Source: Zingiber officinale
Taxonomy: Eukaryota > Streptophyta > Magnoliopsida > Zingiberales > Zingiberaceae
DNA: 64,000 nucleotides
Reading direction: 5' to 3'
NCBI RefSeq assembly: GCF_018446385.1
Contig: NC_055991.1
Coordinates: 97,509,712 to 97,573,711 of the forward strand
Shown piece by piece: positions 36,194 to 48,200 of the stretch. Position 1 is the stretch's first letter, and every line of letters starts with the position of its first letter. The notes under the pieces were generated by a model. That model saw only the letters and a program-made list of their open reading frames with translations. It had not been told where the DNA came from and did not search any database. The position numbers and the translations under genes were made by a program.

Positions 36194-36212
36194 TTGGCGT
36201 CGTTTGTGGGAA
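36194..36212 (+). promoter_or_regulatory. Primer-binding site of the outer gypsy element
   Basis: TTGGCGTCGTTTGTGGGAA follows the LTR end by two bases. It resembles the TGGCGCCGTCTGTGGG sites of plant Tat-type gypsy elements, with one or two changes. An ATG at 36243 opens a short frame that stops after about 35 codons. Confidence 0.6.
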
Positions 36213-36589
36213 TCTTCTCCACCTATTCTGGAACGTGAAGATGGACGACGTCGGGGGGTTATCTGCCATTATCACAGTCCCGGAAGATCCCAACGAACAT
36301 ATTATCTTCTACCTTGACTCCACAGGTATTCGGGAGTCGAGGGACTGAGTTGGAGCTTCAGTTGGCCGACAGGTTAGTTTTTTCATTATATTTTTTCCCT
36401 GACTCTATGGGTACTCGGGAGTCAAGGGACCGAGATAAACCCTTAGCCAGTTGACACGGCTCCTCGATCAGGTATGTTATAGGCTCTGCTCCCTTTTTAT
36501 GATTATAGGGGTTGCTATAGCTCTCTGATAAGAGAGTAAGATCCTAGTTTCTTGATCAAAGACTAAGGCCTTCGATTTCTGATCGGACA

Positions 36590-36770
36590 CTAGGGGCCAA
36601 GCTCCCCGATCAGACATTAGGGGCACAACTTTCCGCTCATACACTAGGGGCACAACTTCCCGATTAGTGACTCGCAGTACAGCTTCCTGATCAGGATCTA
36701 GGGGTCTCACTCTTTGATTACAGGCTAGGGGCATTGCTTTCCGATTAGGGACTAGGGGCCCAGCTCCCAA
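36590..36770. repeat. Degenerate 30-bp minisatellite
   Basis: Units around GATTAGGGACTAGGGGC with GCTCCC or CTTTCCG between them, about six copies with many substitutions. Confidence 0.65.
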
Positions 36771-37379
36771 GTCAGGTGTGTTACAGGCTATGCACCCTTC
36801 ACCATGGGGCTCTGCATCCTCTTACTACTACAGGCTCTGCACCCTTCACCATAGGGCTCTGCATCCTCTTACTACTACAAGCTCTACACCCTTCACCATG
36901 GGGCTCTGTATCCTCTTAATACTATATGCACTGCACTCTATTATTGTTATATGCTTTACATCCTCTACCTGTTTTGCATTCTCTTATATCTACAGGCTCT
37001 GCTCCTTTCACCCACAGTGCTCTACTTTCTTCTAATACTACGGACTCTGCTCCCTTATATGGCTATGGGGTTCACTTTCTTTGACGATCAGGGCTTAGAT
37101 TATTCTCCTTGACTCCGTGGATATTTGGGAGTCACAGGATCGACACTAGTTCTCTCCCCGACTTCACGAGCATTTTGGAGTTGAGGGATCGAGACAGATC
37201 CTCAGTTAGTCGACACCACTCCGTGATCAAGTATGATAAAGGCTCTCCTCCCTCATATTGCTACGGGCTCTGCTTCTATGGACTTCATGGCTTCACCTCC
37301 TCCATTCGGGTCGAGCTATTGTCACTGGTCTCGGACCAGAGTATCACCACCAGTCTTGAATCGGAGTATCACTAACGAT

Positions 37380-37820
37380 CTTTCGGTCGGGCTCCCAGAC
37401 CAATTCTCGGTTGGGCTTCCAAACCAATTCTCTGTCGAGCTTCTAGACCAATTCCCGGTCGGGCTTCCAGACCAATTCCTGGTTAGGTCTTCAGATCAAG
37501 TCTTGGTCAAACCTCCAAGTCAATTCCTGGTCAGGTCTCTAGATCAAGTCTTGGTCAAACCTCCAAATCAATTCCTGGTCAGGTCTCCAGATCAAGTCTT
37601 GGTCAGACCTCTAGATCAATTCCTGGTCAGACCTCCAAATCAATTCCTGGTCAAGCCTTCAGATTGCTTCCTAGTCAGACCTCTAGATCAATTCCTAGGC
37701 AGATCTCCAGATCAAACTCTTGGGCAGATCTCCAGATCAAATTCTTGGGCAGATCTCTAGATCTAATTCCTGGGCAAATCTCCAGACCGGGTCCTAGTCA
37801 GACCTTCCGAGCCATTCCAG
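37380..37820. repeat. 24-bp minisatellite, about 18 units
   Basis: The unit is of type GGTCGGGCTTCCAGACCAATT plus three bases. Because 24 is a multiple of three, an open frame runs through as an 8-residue repeat (LVRPPDQF-like). That frame has no start context or domain and is treated as a repeat artefact. Confidence 0.85.
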
Positions 37821-37849
37821 GTCTAGTCTCCATATCGCCTCCCGGCCGA

Positions 37850-38640
37850 TATTCCAGACTCTCACCCCAGCGCGAGTTATAAGTGAGCTTGCTCTCACGC
37901 TTCCAGACTCTCGTCCCAGCGCGAGTTATAAGTGAGCTTGCTCTCACGCTTCCAGACTCTCTCGTCCCAGTATGAGTTATAAGTGAGCTTGCTCTCACGA
38001 CCAACGACCTCTCGGTTGATATTCCAAGCTCTCATCCCAGTGCGAGTTATAAGTGAGCATGCTCTCACGCTTCCAGACTCTCGCCCCAGTGCGAGTTATA
38101 AGTGAGCATGCTCTCACGCTTCCAGACTCTCACCCTAGTGCACGTTATAAGTGAGTATGCTCTCACGACCAACGACCTCTCGATCGGTATTCCAGACTCT
38201 CGCCCCAGCGCAAGTTATAAGTGAGCTTGCTCTCACGCTTCCAGACTCTCACCCCAGCGCGAGTTATAAGTGAGCTTGCTCTCACGCCTCCAGACTCTCA
38301 CCCTAGTGCGAGTTATAAGTGAGCTTGCTCTCACGACCAACAATCTCTCGGTCAGGACTCCAGACTCTCGCCCTGATGCGAGTTATAAATGAGCTTGCTC
38401 TCACGCCTCCAGACTCTCGCCCCAGTGCGAGTTATAAGTGAGCTTGCTCTCACGCCTCCAGACTCTCGCCCTAGTGCGAGTTATAAGTAAGCATGCTCTC
38501 ACACCTCCAAACTCTCACCCTAGTGCGAGTTATAAGTGAACTTGCTCTCACGACTAACGACCTCTCGGTCGGGACTCCAGACTCTCGCCCTAGTGCGAGT
38601 TATAAGTGAGCATCCTCTCACGCCTCCAGATTCTCGCTCA
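37850..38640. repeat. 49-bp minisatellite, about 14 units
   Basis: The unit contains CTTCCAGACTCTCGCCCCAG and GCGAGTTATAAGTGAGC, ending GCTCTCACG. The word GAGTTATAAG recurs every 48-51 bp, with occasional inserts of ACCAACGACCTCTCGGTC. GTGAGC and GCTCTCAC inside each unit can pair. Confidence 0.9.
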
Positions 38641-38887
38641 CGACCAACGACCTCCCGGTCAGGCTCTCACGATCAACTACTAGTCGGTTAGCACTCATCA
38701 CACTCCACTCGTCGCTCTGTCTGACACTCATTGTTCGCGACTCACTTGCTGCTTTATCCCACACTCACCATTCGCGTCTCAATCGCCGCTCTGCCTGGTA
38801 CTCACTGCTCTTGCCTCGCTTGTCGCTTTGCTCGGAACTCGTCCCTCACGTCTCACTCATCGTTGTGCCCCGCATTTATTGCTCGGT

Positions 38888-41150
38888 CGTTTTTAATATC
38901 ATGTTAAATAATTTTGTAAGTCATTCAATATGTTGTTTCCCTAGACACTTCCATACTTCTATCGGAATATCATCTGGGTCCAACTGTTTTTTCATTGTGC
39001 ATCCCATTTAAAGTTTGTTCTACTTCTGAAGTTTGAATTCTATGATAAAAAAAATTAAATTTCTATGTTCATTTGACCTACTTAAATTACCTAAGTTAAG
39101 TTGGTCACCTAAATCTTCATTAAAAAATTAATGAAAATACCTCTTTCACCGCTCTTTTATTTTTTTCATCGTTTACTAATACCCTATTACATTCATTTTT
39201 AATACATTTTATTTAGATAAGATCTCTTTACTTCTTTTCTCTCATTTTAGCTATTCTATAAATATCTCTTTCCCCTTCTTTTGTATCTAATTTTTGATAT
39301 AATCCTTCAAAAATTTCATTATTTACTTCACTCACTACTTTCTTAGCTTCTTTTTTGGCTATTGTATATTTTTTTAAGTTTTTCTCGTTCTTACAAATAT
39401 ATAATTCCTTATAAACTATTCATTTCCCCTTCATTTTCTCTTTTACTTTCTCATTCCACCATCAAGATTCTTTACTTAATGGTGCATGTCCCTTTGACTC
39501 ACCGAATACACTCTTAGCTACTATTTTCAACTTTGATATCATCTTATCCCATGTTGTATAAGGGTCATCGTATATTACACTTAATGCTTATATTTCTACC
39601 TTCTCCTTAAATATATTTTGCATCTCATCCTTTAACTTCCACCACTTAATTCTAGGAGTCGTATATATTTTTTTCTATTGATACTATATTTGAGGCGTAT
39701 ATCCAACACTACTAACATATGTTGGGTAGTTAAGCTCTCTCCCGGGATAACTTTGTAATCTTTACAAAGCTTTCTATCATTCTTCCTAATCATAAGAAAA
39801 TCAATTTGTAATTTATTATTCATATTTTTGAACGTGACTAAGTGTTCTTCTCTTTTCTTAAAAAAATGTATTAGCTAATATAAGATCATATGCTACCGCA
39901 AAATCTAATATAATTTTTCCTTCCTCATTTCTTGTTCTAAATCGATAACTTCCATGTACCCTTTCATATTCCTCATTTTTCACTCTAACATGCCCATTTA
40001 GATCACCTCCTATTAAAATCATTTCATTTGGTGGAATATTTTATAATATCTCATATAAGTCGTCCCAAAACTTTGATTTGGTAGCTTCACTTAATCCTAT
40101 TTACGGTGCATATATGTTAATTATGTTCATAGTTTCTTTCACCACTATTATCTTAAGGACTATAATTTTATCCCCTTTCTAACTACTCTTACAACTTCAT
40201 CCTTTAATAAATTATCTACAATAATACTCACTCTATTTCTTGTTTTACTCTTTCTAGTGTACCATAACTTAAAACCTGAGTTCTCTATTATCTTTGCATT
40301 CTTGCCTACCCATTTTGTCTCTTGTACACATAAAATATTAATTCTTCTCCTAATCATCGTATCTACTACCTCCATTGATTTACCAGTGAGGGTTCTTATA
40401 TTCCATATTTTAAATATTAAATTATTAGTTTTCTTCTCATATTTGTTCTTATCCAACCTATGGTGTAAGAACTTTTGTCTATTTAACACTGCACCAAAGT
40501 TCTCATGGAGATGTAGCAGTCTTTGCTGATACATTATAATCGAACTCTTTAATACAAACTCTTACATATTTAACACTACACTTAAATTCTAGAAATATAA
40601 TGATATTTATCGAGATGTTACAGACAGATAGGGATGCAATCGAGCCGAGCCGAACTCTTGGATGTTTGAGTTTGGCTCGTTTATAATCGAGCCGAGCTCG
40701 AGCTTTATTTAACGAATATATTCATGGCTCACGAGCTTATTCAAACTTTTATCGAATCTAAACGAGCTTAATAAATATAAATTATAAATTTAAATATTCA
40801 TTAAAAATTAAATTATATATTTTAAAAAAATTATAATATTCTGGTTAAAATTTATAATTTTATTCTAATAAATAAATTTAATATATTTGTCTATGTTTTT
40901 CATAAGTAGAGTGTAAAATCTATAAACTCAATATCAAACCTATTATTTTTTTTATTTAAAAGTTGATTTATAAGTTTAACGAACATGTTCACGAGCTAAC
41001 GAGCCGAATATTGTGAAGCTTGAGCTTTGTTTGTTTATCTTAACGAGCCTCATTAAACGAGCTTTTATCGAATCGAGCTTCGAATAGCTCACGAGCGGCT
41101 TGACACATTTACACCCCTACAGACAGACTGATCTATAACATGTTATTTCT
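38888..41150 (-). mobile_element. RTE-type LINE fragment: endonuclease present, 3' half missing
   Basis: Collinear with the LINE at 15250-17000. On the minus strand it has the endonuclease start at 40534-40160 (LDKNKYEKKTNNL, VQETKWVG), the [12 protein letters not shown] block near 39820-39780, and the start of the RT region down to about 38888. The RT core, 3' tail and (TTG)n are missing. LINEs are normally truncated at the 5' end, so a missing 3' half points to later deletion or insertion damage. A hAT-like element sits in its 5' part (40629-41119). Confidence 0.82.
40629..41119. mobile_element. 491-bp non-autonomous hAT element
   Basis: The ends are TAGGGATGCAA on the left and TTTACACCCCTA on the right, an 11-base inverted repeat with two mismatches. 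The 8-base duplication CAGACAGA lies at 40621-40628 and 41120-41127, the length typical of hAT. The interior is AT-rich with many GAGCTCG/CGAGCCGAGC-type words near both ends, forming larger imperfect inverted repeats. Comparing with the LINE in the V-ATPase intron shows the LINE sequence resuming right after the second CAGACAGA, which confirms the borders. Confidence 0.88.
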
Positions 41151-42261
41151 TAAAAATAAAAACATTACAGTTATACTTATTTAAAATTAATCCTAAAATC
41201 TATTAAAATAAATAATTATATAAATACTAACTGGATTTTAAAATAAATAATTATATAAATATTAACTGTACCAACACGTAAGACGACTTCATAGATAATA
41301 CCAGAGTTAGATTGATATTTTACAAATGACATTAAAATGACCATCCGATATTTAAAGCTGCCAAAAAAATAAATTTCAATTTTCGACAAGGATAATTCAA
41401 AGATAAGAATTGATGTTGCCGGTCGAACCATGAGTCCTTAGCTAAAGCATGAAACCCTTGTTCTTTCCATGCAATATGGGCACGCCGAGTTATCGTGAGC
41501 GCTTCATCCACAAAAATACTTCAATTTTTTCATAAAGATAAATGGATCTACCACACATGGAGCAGGAAGATAAATTAGAGAGTATAAAGAGCATTAGACA
41601 CAAATCATAGACTCTAAAAAGCAATAGACAAACTGAATACAATCGACAGCAAATAACTTCTACCTTGGTATGAACCACCAGCTTCTTATGCATATGCTTG
41701 GTTGTGATTAATGGCGTAAAAGTTACTCTTTAGAATATCTGTCATATAGATTTGGTATTCACTTTCATCCGGGGCACAACCACATTGCATTTTTTTTGCC
41801 CACGAACAACGTTCTTCAAAGTTTAACTGAATTTGATAAAATGTAAGCATTAGGAAAGAAATAAGCGCAAAATGGTAAGCACTCGTCTCGGTCATTTTTT
41901 CCAAGTGGCTCGACATGCCCGCCTTCAGACTTTGATCAATCCCTCCGAGAATGACAAGATATGTACAGTGTGATACTGATACCATTTACAGTCTACCAAC
42001 TGTTTTTATACATGAGTTTATAGTTTGACCGGACGCCTAAATTCTGGGAACCGGTCGCAAAAATGGCTTCAGGAGTAACCCACCAATCACATACAACCGG
42101 TGAAACATCAAGCAGCACACCAAAAACCATAAAAGGAATATCAAAGAAATTGACTGTTTTCGGCGCCACCAAACAATCTCTGGAAATCAAGGATGACCCC
42201 TGAACCAAGAGTCACTGACAACACGGCAAATTGTAGATAATCTGAGCTTGAATTCTTCGAC
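41151..42261 (-). other. Region downstream of the EPCR-like gene, probably including its 3' UTR
   Basis: Three small minus-strand frames (41490-41693, 41686-41985, 41993-42208) carry no recognisable domain. They follow directly after the stop codon at 42262, so they are best read as 3' UTR plus flank. A direct repeat of AATAAATAATTATATAAAT occurs at about 41207 and 41240. Confidence 0.45.
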
Positions 42262-45200
42262 TCAGTCCAAAATCACTGAAGCTGGATCTTTGCTTTCTGA
42301 AGTAGCTTCGATGAAGTCTGCAATTCTTAGAACCATAACTGATTTGTACATTGCAAGCTCAGCATTCGACATCAAGATTTGAGCTCTACTTCGCAATTGG
42401 AGAGCAAATTCTGAAGCCCTTTTTGCAGCATTTTCTGCTTCATGAACTCTCCTCAAAGCCCCATCATGTACTGCAACCATTAGATAATGTACTAGTCATT
42501 TATTTAAAGCATAAAAGAATTAAGCTGGCAATGGCTTCAAAATTTCAAATGCAACTACATCCTTTTGCCATAACAAGAGAGTGCTGTATCTATAACTAAA
42601 AATATTAGCATTGTGAGGTTTGCGAGTATAATAAAAAAGTGAGGAGTTGAAGCATCAAACTTAACCCTTGAAGAGCAAGTTTCAAAAGGATTGTGAGCCA
42701 CCTGATAACACATGGCTTAGGGATAAGTTGTGGTTGTAAGGTTAATTTACAGAAATATATAGGGCATAGCTTTCACAAATTTTCAGTTATACTACAAAAA
42801 AAATTTATGATGAACGTAGCAACAGCAGCAGCAACAATGTGGTTGTGCATTTCACAAAATCCTACTAATCACCAATTGTGAGAAATAAGCACCAAATAAA
42901 CTAACACCACATTCAGCAGTAGCAATAGCAATAGATCCATGATCATAAGACCTGGATTACCAAAAAAAATATAGCAAGAGATCCATATAACTAGAGTTAT
43001 AATTCTCATAGACATTAAGCTGGAATCCAGAGTCTACTATCTCCATATTCAACATCATTAAACCTATCAAAGAGCAAAACAAAGTAGTAATATGCAGAAA
43101 AAAAACCTTGTTCTAGAACCTCTGACTTTGTTTTTATTGTCTGACTCCGTTTCCTCTTGAGTGATCTCTTTTTGCGGAGAACAGGCTTATGTATAAACTG
43201 TGCTGGCCTTAAGGGTTGACCCTGTACAAAATGCAGGGAACATAAGATTTAGATAATAGCTAAGCATCAAAATCATGACCTTGAAGCAGTATGCAAGACT
43301 GGTAAACAGCAAAAAAAGTACAATCTTACCAAAAACAGAAAAAATGAAGGGGAAAAAACAAGCAGTAAACTTTTTATAAAGTACTGTAGCTTACTGCCTT
43401 CCGAAACATATTACTAATTTAGCATGTTCCACCTATCCAGAAATAGAATCCTTTTTTATAAAAAGACAAATAAATAATTCCCTATGCAACTTAAGTAAAA
43501 TAGTGATGATCCAATTATTTCTCTTATAATCAAAACAGAAATTAGCAATTGAGACAAATCTCTTCCAGCAACTAACATTTGGGTGGGATCAATTATTTCA
43601 AAATAAGAGACCATTACAAGCATCGGAAATCATCAAAACTGTTGTGATGCAATGAGAGAGAAGACTGCTGAAAACTATAAAGGCAAGAAGCACACTAAAA
43701 AAACAAATGCACACAAATTAGTTGCCCAACAACAAAGTTCTGTAGAAGAGTACATGGCCATGCTATACAATTTTGGAAGGCAAAATGTTCTGATTTTGAG
43801 TAATTCCAATGTGTACATATGCACAATTATTCGTGTCTATCTGCCAAACAGATAATTCAAACCATGTTTATGCCAAACAATCAACCTAAAATCTCCGAGA
43901 ACCCCTTATCATAATTCAATGGATTTCAAGGAACTATGTCAAAAACCATATTAAGGCTCAATCTCCCCGCCGGCCATGTCTGTGGATAGAGAATTCTCTT
44001 TGCCTCTTTCAAGAATCCAAATACTGATAATAATTAACAAGTAATTAAATATTTGATTTTGACTAGAAACAAACTTTCTCAAAAAGGTTTTAGTTTGACT
44101 ATTTCTCTATTTTTAATATATTGTTTAAATTATGATAGTGAATGGCTTGAAAGAAGCAGAAGGTTGAGGTGACATGGGAACATTGCGCTTGATGAAGGGA
44201 ACTAAATGCTATTGGAATGTAATCGTTGTAGGAATGAGTATTGCAGTGGTCTTTTTGAATGAGAAATCATCTAGCTGGCACACGACAAGAGGTAGAAGCT
44301 CATTCAAAGGTTTTGAAGGGTGTAAAAAACAAGTCCATACAGATTTTGCATATTTTGTGTGACATGACTTTGAAGATTTTGTGTGACATGAGGAAGAGCA
44401 GGATCTTCTCAAGATCACTTTGATGAATAAAACAATGCTACAACTAAAGAGATGATGGGACAAATGGATTATTTGTGCTTTAGGTAAGTTGGAAAAGCAA
44501 AGCAAATAGCAATCAATCAAATTTTAAAGAAAAGAGACAGGATATTTGCAAATGCATTTATGGTACTGTCTTGTCGCTCAATTTAGTAAACAGCCCTCTA
44601 TTTCTATAAATGTTGAAGTTTGTTCAAGAATATGATCAAGGTTTGAAGCAACCTACTTATCATGAAGCAAAGTAACATATTTGATAGGTCCCCTCAGGGC
44701 AATGCAGTGGTTGAGGCATAGAGTGTTGTCACATGAGGTCTTAGAGTCGAAACTCGGCGTGTCCGAGCATACTTTCCTCCATGCCTTGACCACTTGCACT
44801 AATGGCTAGTAGTCACCCATGATTTACCTCCTCCGTGCTAGTCTAGGGACGGGTTGGCAAGGGCACTAGAAGTGAGCGAATCGCCTTTTTGCCACACAAG
44901 AGTAACATATTTGATCCTATCTTCAAAAGTATAAAATTGATTGAGCAGAGTAAGACTAGGTGCACTAATGTATCTGATGGATGATTTGGTAGTAGAGGAC
45001 ACTCTCTCACCAATTTTATGGTTAATAGTCCAGTGGCACAGTGTTTCTAAAATCTATTACATGTCAGATGCAATTAACAATGTAAAAGAAAACACTTGAG
45101 TTACTTGATACACAAGTGTATGAAATAGGTGAAGAAAATTTTGTCCAAGTTCTAATGGATGATACATCTAACTACATGGAAGCTAGACAATTATTAAAAG

Positions 45201-48200
45201 CAGCACAAAGTTATTTTAATCACCTAGTCTGATGCATTGTTCAGATTTAGTTCTTGCCGACATTGGTAAAATTCCTTTTTTTAATGATAGTATCGCAAAA
45301 GACCTATAGAAGCAAGTCATTATTTATAGTAATACTTTAGTCCTAAATTTATGTAGATGATTTACTAAGGGAGATGAATTGAAGAGGCTTACAGCCTTTA
45401 TATTTGTTATCACATATTTGACACTGAAAATGATGTTGGAGAAGAAATATGCAGTCAGATTCATGTTAGCTTCTGAAGCTCAGGTTACAAGTTATTTCAC
45501 AATCAATTTGAAGGGAAGAAAGTACAAGTGTGATTCACAATTTTAGAAGTAGATGGAGTTTTGTTTGTGTGTGACTCCACTAGTGAAAGTGTTTCATCTT
45601 ATGGATGGTGATATGACACTAGTCATGGGCTATATTCACAAAGCAATGGATAGATATAAGTATTGAATCACAAAAAGAAATTTAGAAGGATTGAGAGTAA
45701 ATATCAAAGGATCTGAAAGATTATGAACACTGGATGGGATTTACAACTTCATAGACCCTAGCATGCATGGGTTTATTGCCTTAACCCTCGGTATGAATTT
45801 AATTGAATGCTACTTCATAATTTTTTTATGGCGCCATTATATTTTTGATACATGAGGTATAAGTATATACAACAATAATAACAATCAAGCCTTATCCCAC
45901 TAGGTGGGGTCGGCTACATGATGTATAAGTATATAAGTGGTTTAATATCACAACTTTAGTTTCATTATGATTCAAACTTTCCTCTTGATGTAAAGGTTTA
46001 AATTAGCATCCTCAAGACAGTGCGGGTGAACTCAAAGAAGCAAGAGAAGCAAAGGGATATTTGACATGAAATATGGTGATAGCAACAAAAGCCAAAAAAT
46101 AACCAAGCACAACAAATTATTTAAAGATAGGTGTGAGAATAAATTATTTTTTGGTTTCTTATTTAGTTTGTTTCATTCATCTTTATGATGAGAGAGCTAT
46201 GGAGAGGTATGTTGTGAGCTATGAAGATTTGTTATTTGTGTTCATAGCTTAACATGTAGTCTCATAAGATGTGAAAAGAATTGGACCACACTCAAGTACC
46301 TCGATTCTAAAATGAAACCATTTGGGATGACTAAATGCTTTTGTACTGGTAAAAAGTTTATCTTCAGCTAGAGTTAAGACCAAAAAAAAAATACAAGAAA
46401 AAGGAGATCCATCTGATCTGATTTGCTTGTCAATATGAATTTTATGATAAGTCGATTAAAGAAGTTAAAGAACCTTGTCTCTTGAACCTTGTCTCTAAAA
46501 GGATGTTTCATGGCTGGATGTATAAGAATGCTTTAACATAGAGAGAGTGCACCATCGAAGAAAGGGAAGAGAAGTACATCACTAAAATTCTATTTAATTT
46601 AAAAGTTTACTATTATTTAATTCTTTATATTATATTGCTTTTCCAATTATTCTAGGTCCAAGAAATTTGAATATAAATATTAAAATAAAAAAATGAGAAA
46701 GTTAAATATTAAAATAAAGGTTAATCAGCTAGCTAGCAAACAAATATTTTAGTTTGTGGTTAAATCTGGTGTTAATCGACTGATAAGATATTGATGGTGG
46801 TTGCATTGGCAAATCAACTAATGTTTCTACTTGTGGCTGCATCAATTGGAAAATCGACAGATCTGGGATCAATCTTGACTGATGACAACTTCCAGACAAC
46901 TAATGCTATAAAAGAAAAACTAGAAAGAGTCGTTAATCTTCTAGAGCTGCACCACAACAATCTAATGACATAATAGCTATAATGCATCAGTCAACTAATA
47001 GTGGAATTTCATCAACTGATCAACAATACAACAACAAGACAACAAAGGTCAGTTGAATATGTTTGAAACTTAAAGGGGCCCGAGAGATAATTTGGAGCTA
47101 AGGTTCACAACTTATGTTCTTGTCCAATTAAGCCTATTGTTCCCTATTATTTTAAGCTCCATTATATTCATCTTATAAGAGTTTGTAAGAAGTTTCTCCA
47201 CCTTTGGAAGTAGTCCAAAAAGGAGAAAAGTTAGTGGGGGCTTTCGAGAGTGATTCATTGAAGGGTCATAAGCCGTGAAATAGAATCGATGGTTCCGAAG
47301 CATGTATATGCATTGTGTTAGAGTTTGTATTCTTCCTTTGTTTATTTCTACTGCATACTTTTGTTTAATTGACCTCACAAAGCTATTAGCAAGTATTTAA
47401 GTGCTAATTACAGAAAGAACTGTCATTCACCTCTGCCCTTGACCCTTTAGCTTTTTGACAATTTATCACAAGGGTCCTAACATTAAGGACTATCTAACTA
47501 TTCTGTATGTCTTTACTAATTTTCAAGAAACAATAAAGAAAGATTTGGTTAGATTTGTCTAAGTTTGTTAAATTCAATTTAGTTTGATCAAAATTCAAAC
47601 TATTCCATTCTTTTTTACTCAAGATTTGACAAATTTTGAATCAATTTAACCTTTGTTTTTTTAGTGGAGTTAACTCATTCATAATTAATTTCTTTCAATC
47701 TCTGCTATCTTTAAACTTAGCAAAAGACGAGATCAGCCTTTGTCAAACAACAATTCAGTATCAACCAATTTTGAGAACTATGAATTACACACTAAATATT
47801 GGCTACAGAGGGTGACAACATCTTACCTAGGAAACCTAAATAAAAAATGTGAGGATTGAACACCAGATTTTAAAGCAACTGCATATGATGATTGGCCTTG
47901 ATATTACTAGCAGGCCCATGTAGGATGAAGATGAAGGATGGCTGGTCCACAATAGGCCAACATTTAGCCAGTCAATAACATTTTTTTTAAAATTATGCTC
48001 AATTTAGACGTGTTTAACTGTTTGATTCATATTATTGTTGCTACTTGAATTTTGATATCATTAAGTAATAGAAAACAAAAGAATAACTCATGATACCATG
48101 TGTCAGCCAAACCAACAAATCAGCACGGCAGACACCAAAACCATACTGATGTGATCACGGACCAATAGGTTTACCACATCATAAATTCAAATCTTGATCA

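Larger units (their letters stand above)
36192..38888 (+). mobile_element. Interior of the outer gypsy element, made of successive minisatellites
   Basis: After the primer site there is no gag or pol protein. The interior consists of several unrelated tandem-repeat blocks: words of GACTCC...GGGAGTC type at 36318, 36400, 37118 and 37155; a 30-bp block at 36590-36770; a roughly 55-bp block at 36786-36930; a 24-bp block at 37380-37820; and a 49-bp block at 37850-38640. It stops abruptly at about 38888 against an RTE LINE fragment, and no 3' LTR is present. This looks like a large non-autonomous derivative cut short by a deletion. Confidence 0.55.
44140..46250 (+). pseudogene. Degenerate hAT transposase gene (intron 2 of the EPCR-like gene)
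   Basis: The plus strand carries broken pieces of a hAT-family transposase in the expected order. A BED zinc-finger region lies at about 44160-44350 (CNRCRNEYCSG with a frameshift, then FKGFEGCKKQVHTDFAYFV). A DUF659-like region lies at about 44990-45280. The TKGDELKRLTAFIF region (about 45365-45410), LMDGDMTLVMGYIHKAMDRYKY (about 45600-45660) and FIDPSMHGFIALTLG (about 45750-45790) follow. Many stops and frameshifts make it inactive. A SINE and a short LINE tail interrupt it. It is antisense to the host gene. Terminal inverted repeats were not located. Confidence 0.72.

Noticed and set aside
37233..37760. 175-codon frame with 8-residue LVRPPDQF-like repeats
   Set aside because: It results from the 24-bp minisatellite. 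No signal, no domain, and the frame is lost on both sides.
37850..38640. Regular 49-bp repeats considered as a CRISPR-like array
   Set aside because: The repeats are contiguous tandem units with no unique spacers, in a plant genome, inside a retroelement. It is a minisatellite.
41490..42208. Three small minus-strand frames downstream of the EPCR-like gene
   Set aside because: They overlap in different frames, lack splice-compatible borders or domains, and fit a 3' UTR better.
44686..44770. A functional tRNA gene
   Set aside because: A-box and B-box-like words are present, but no full cloverleaf can be folded and the 15-bp duplication shows a retroposed SINE.
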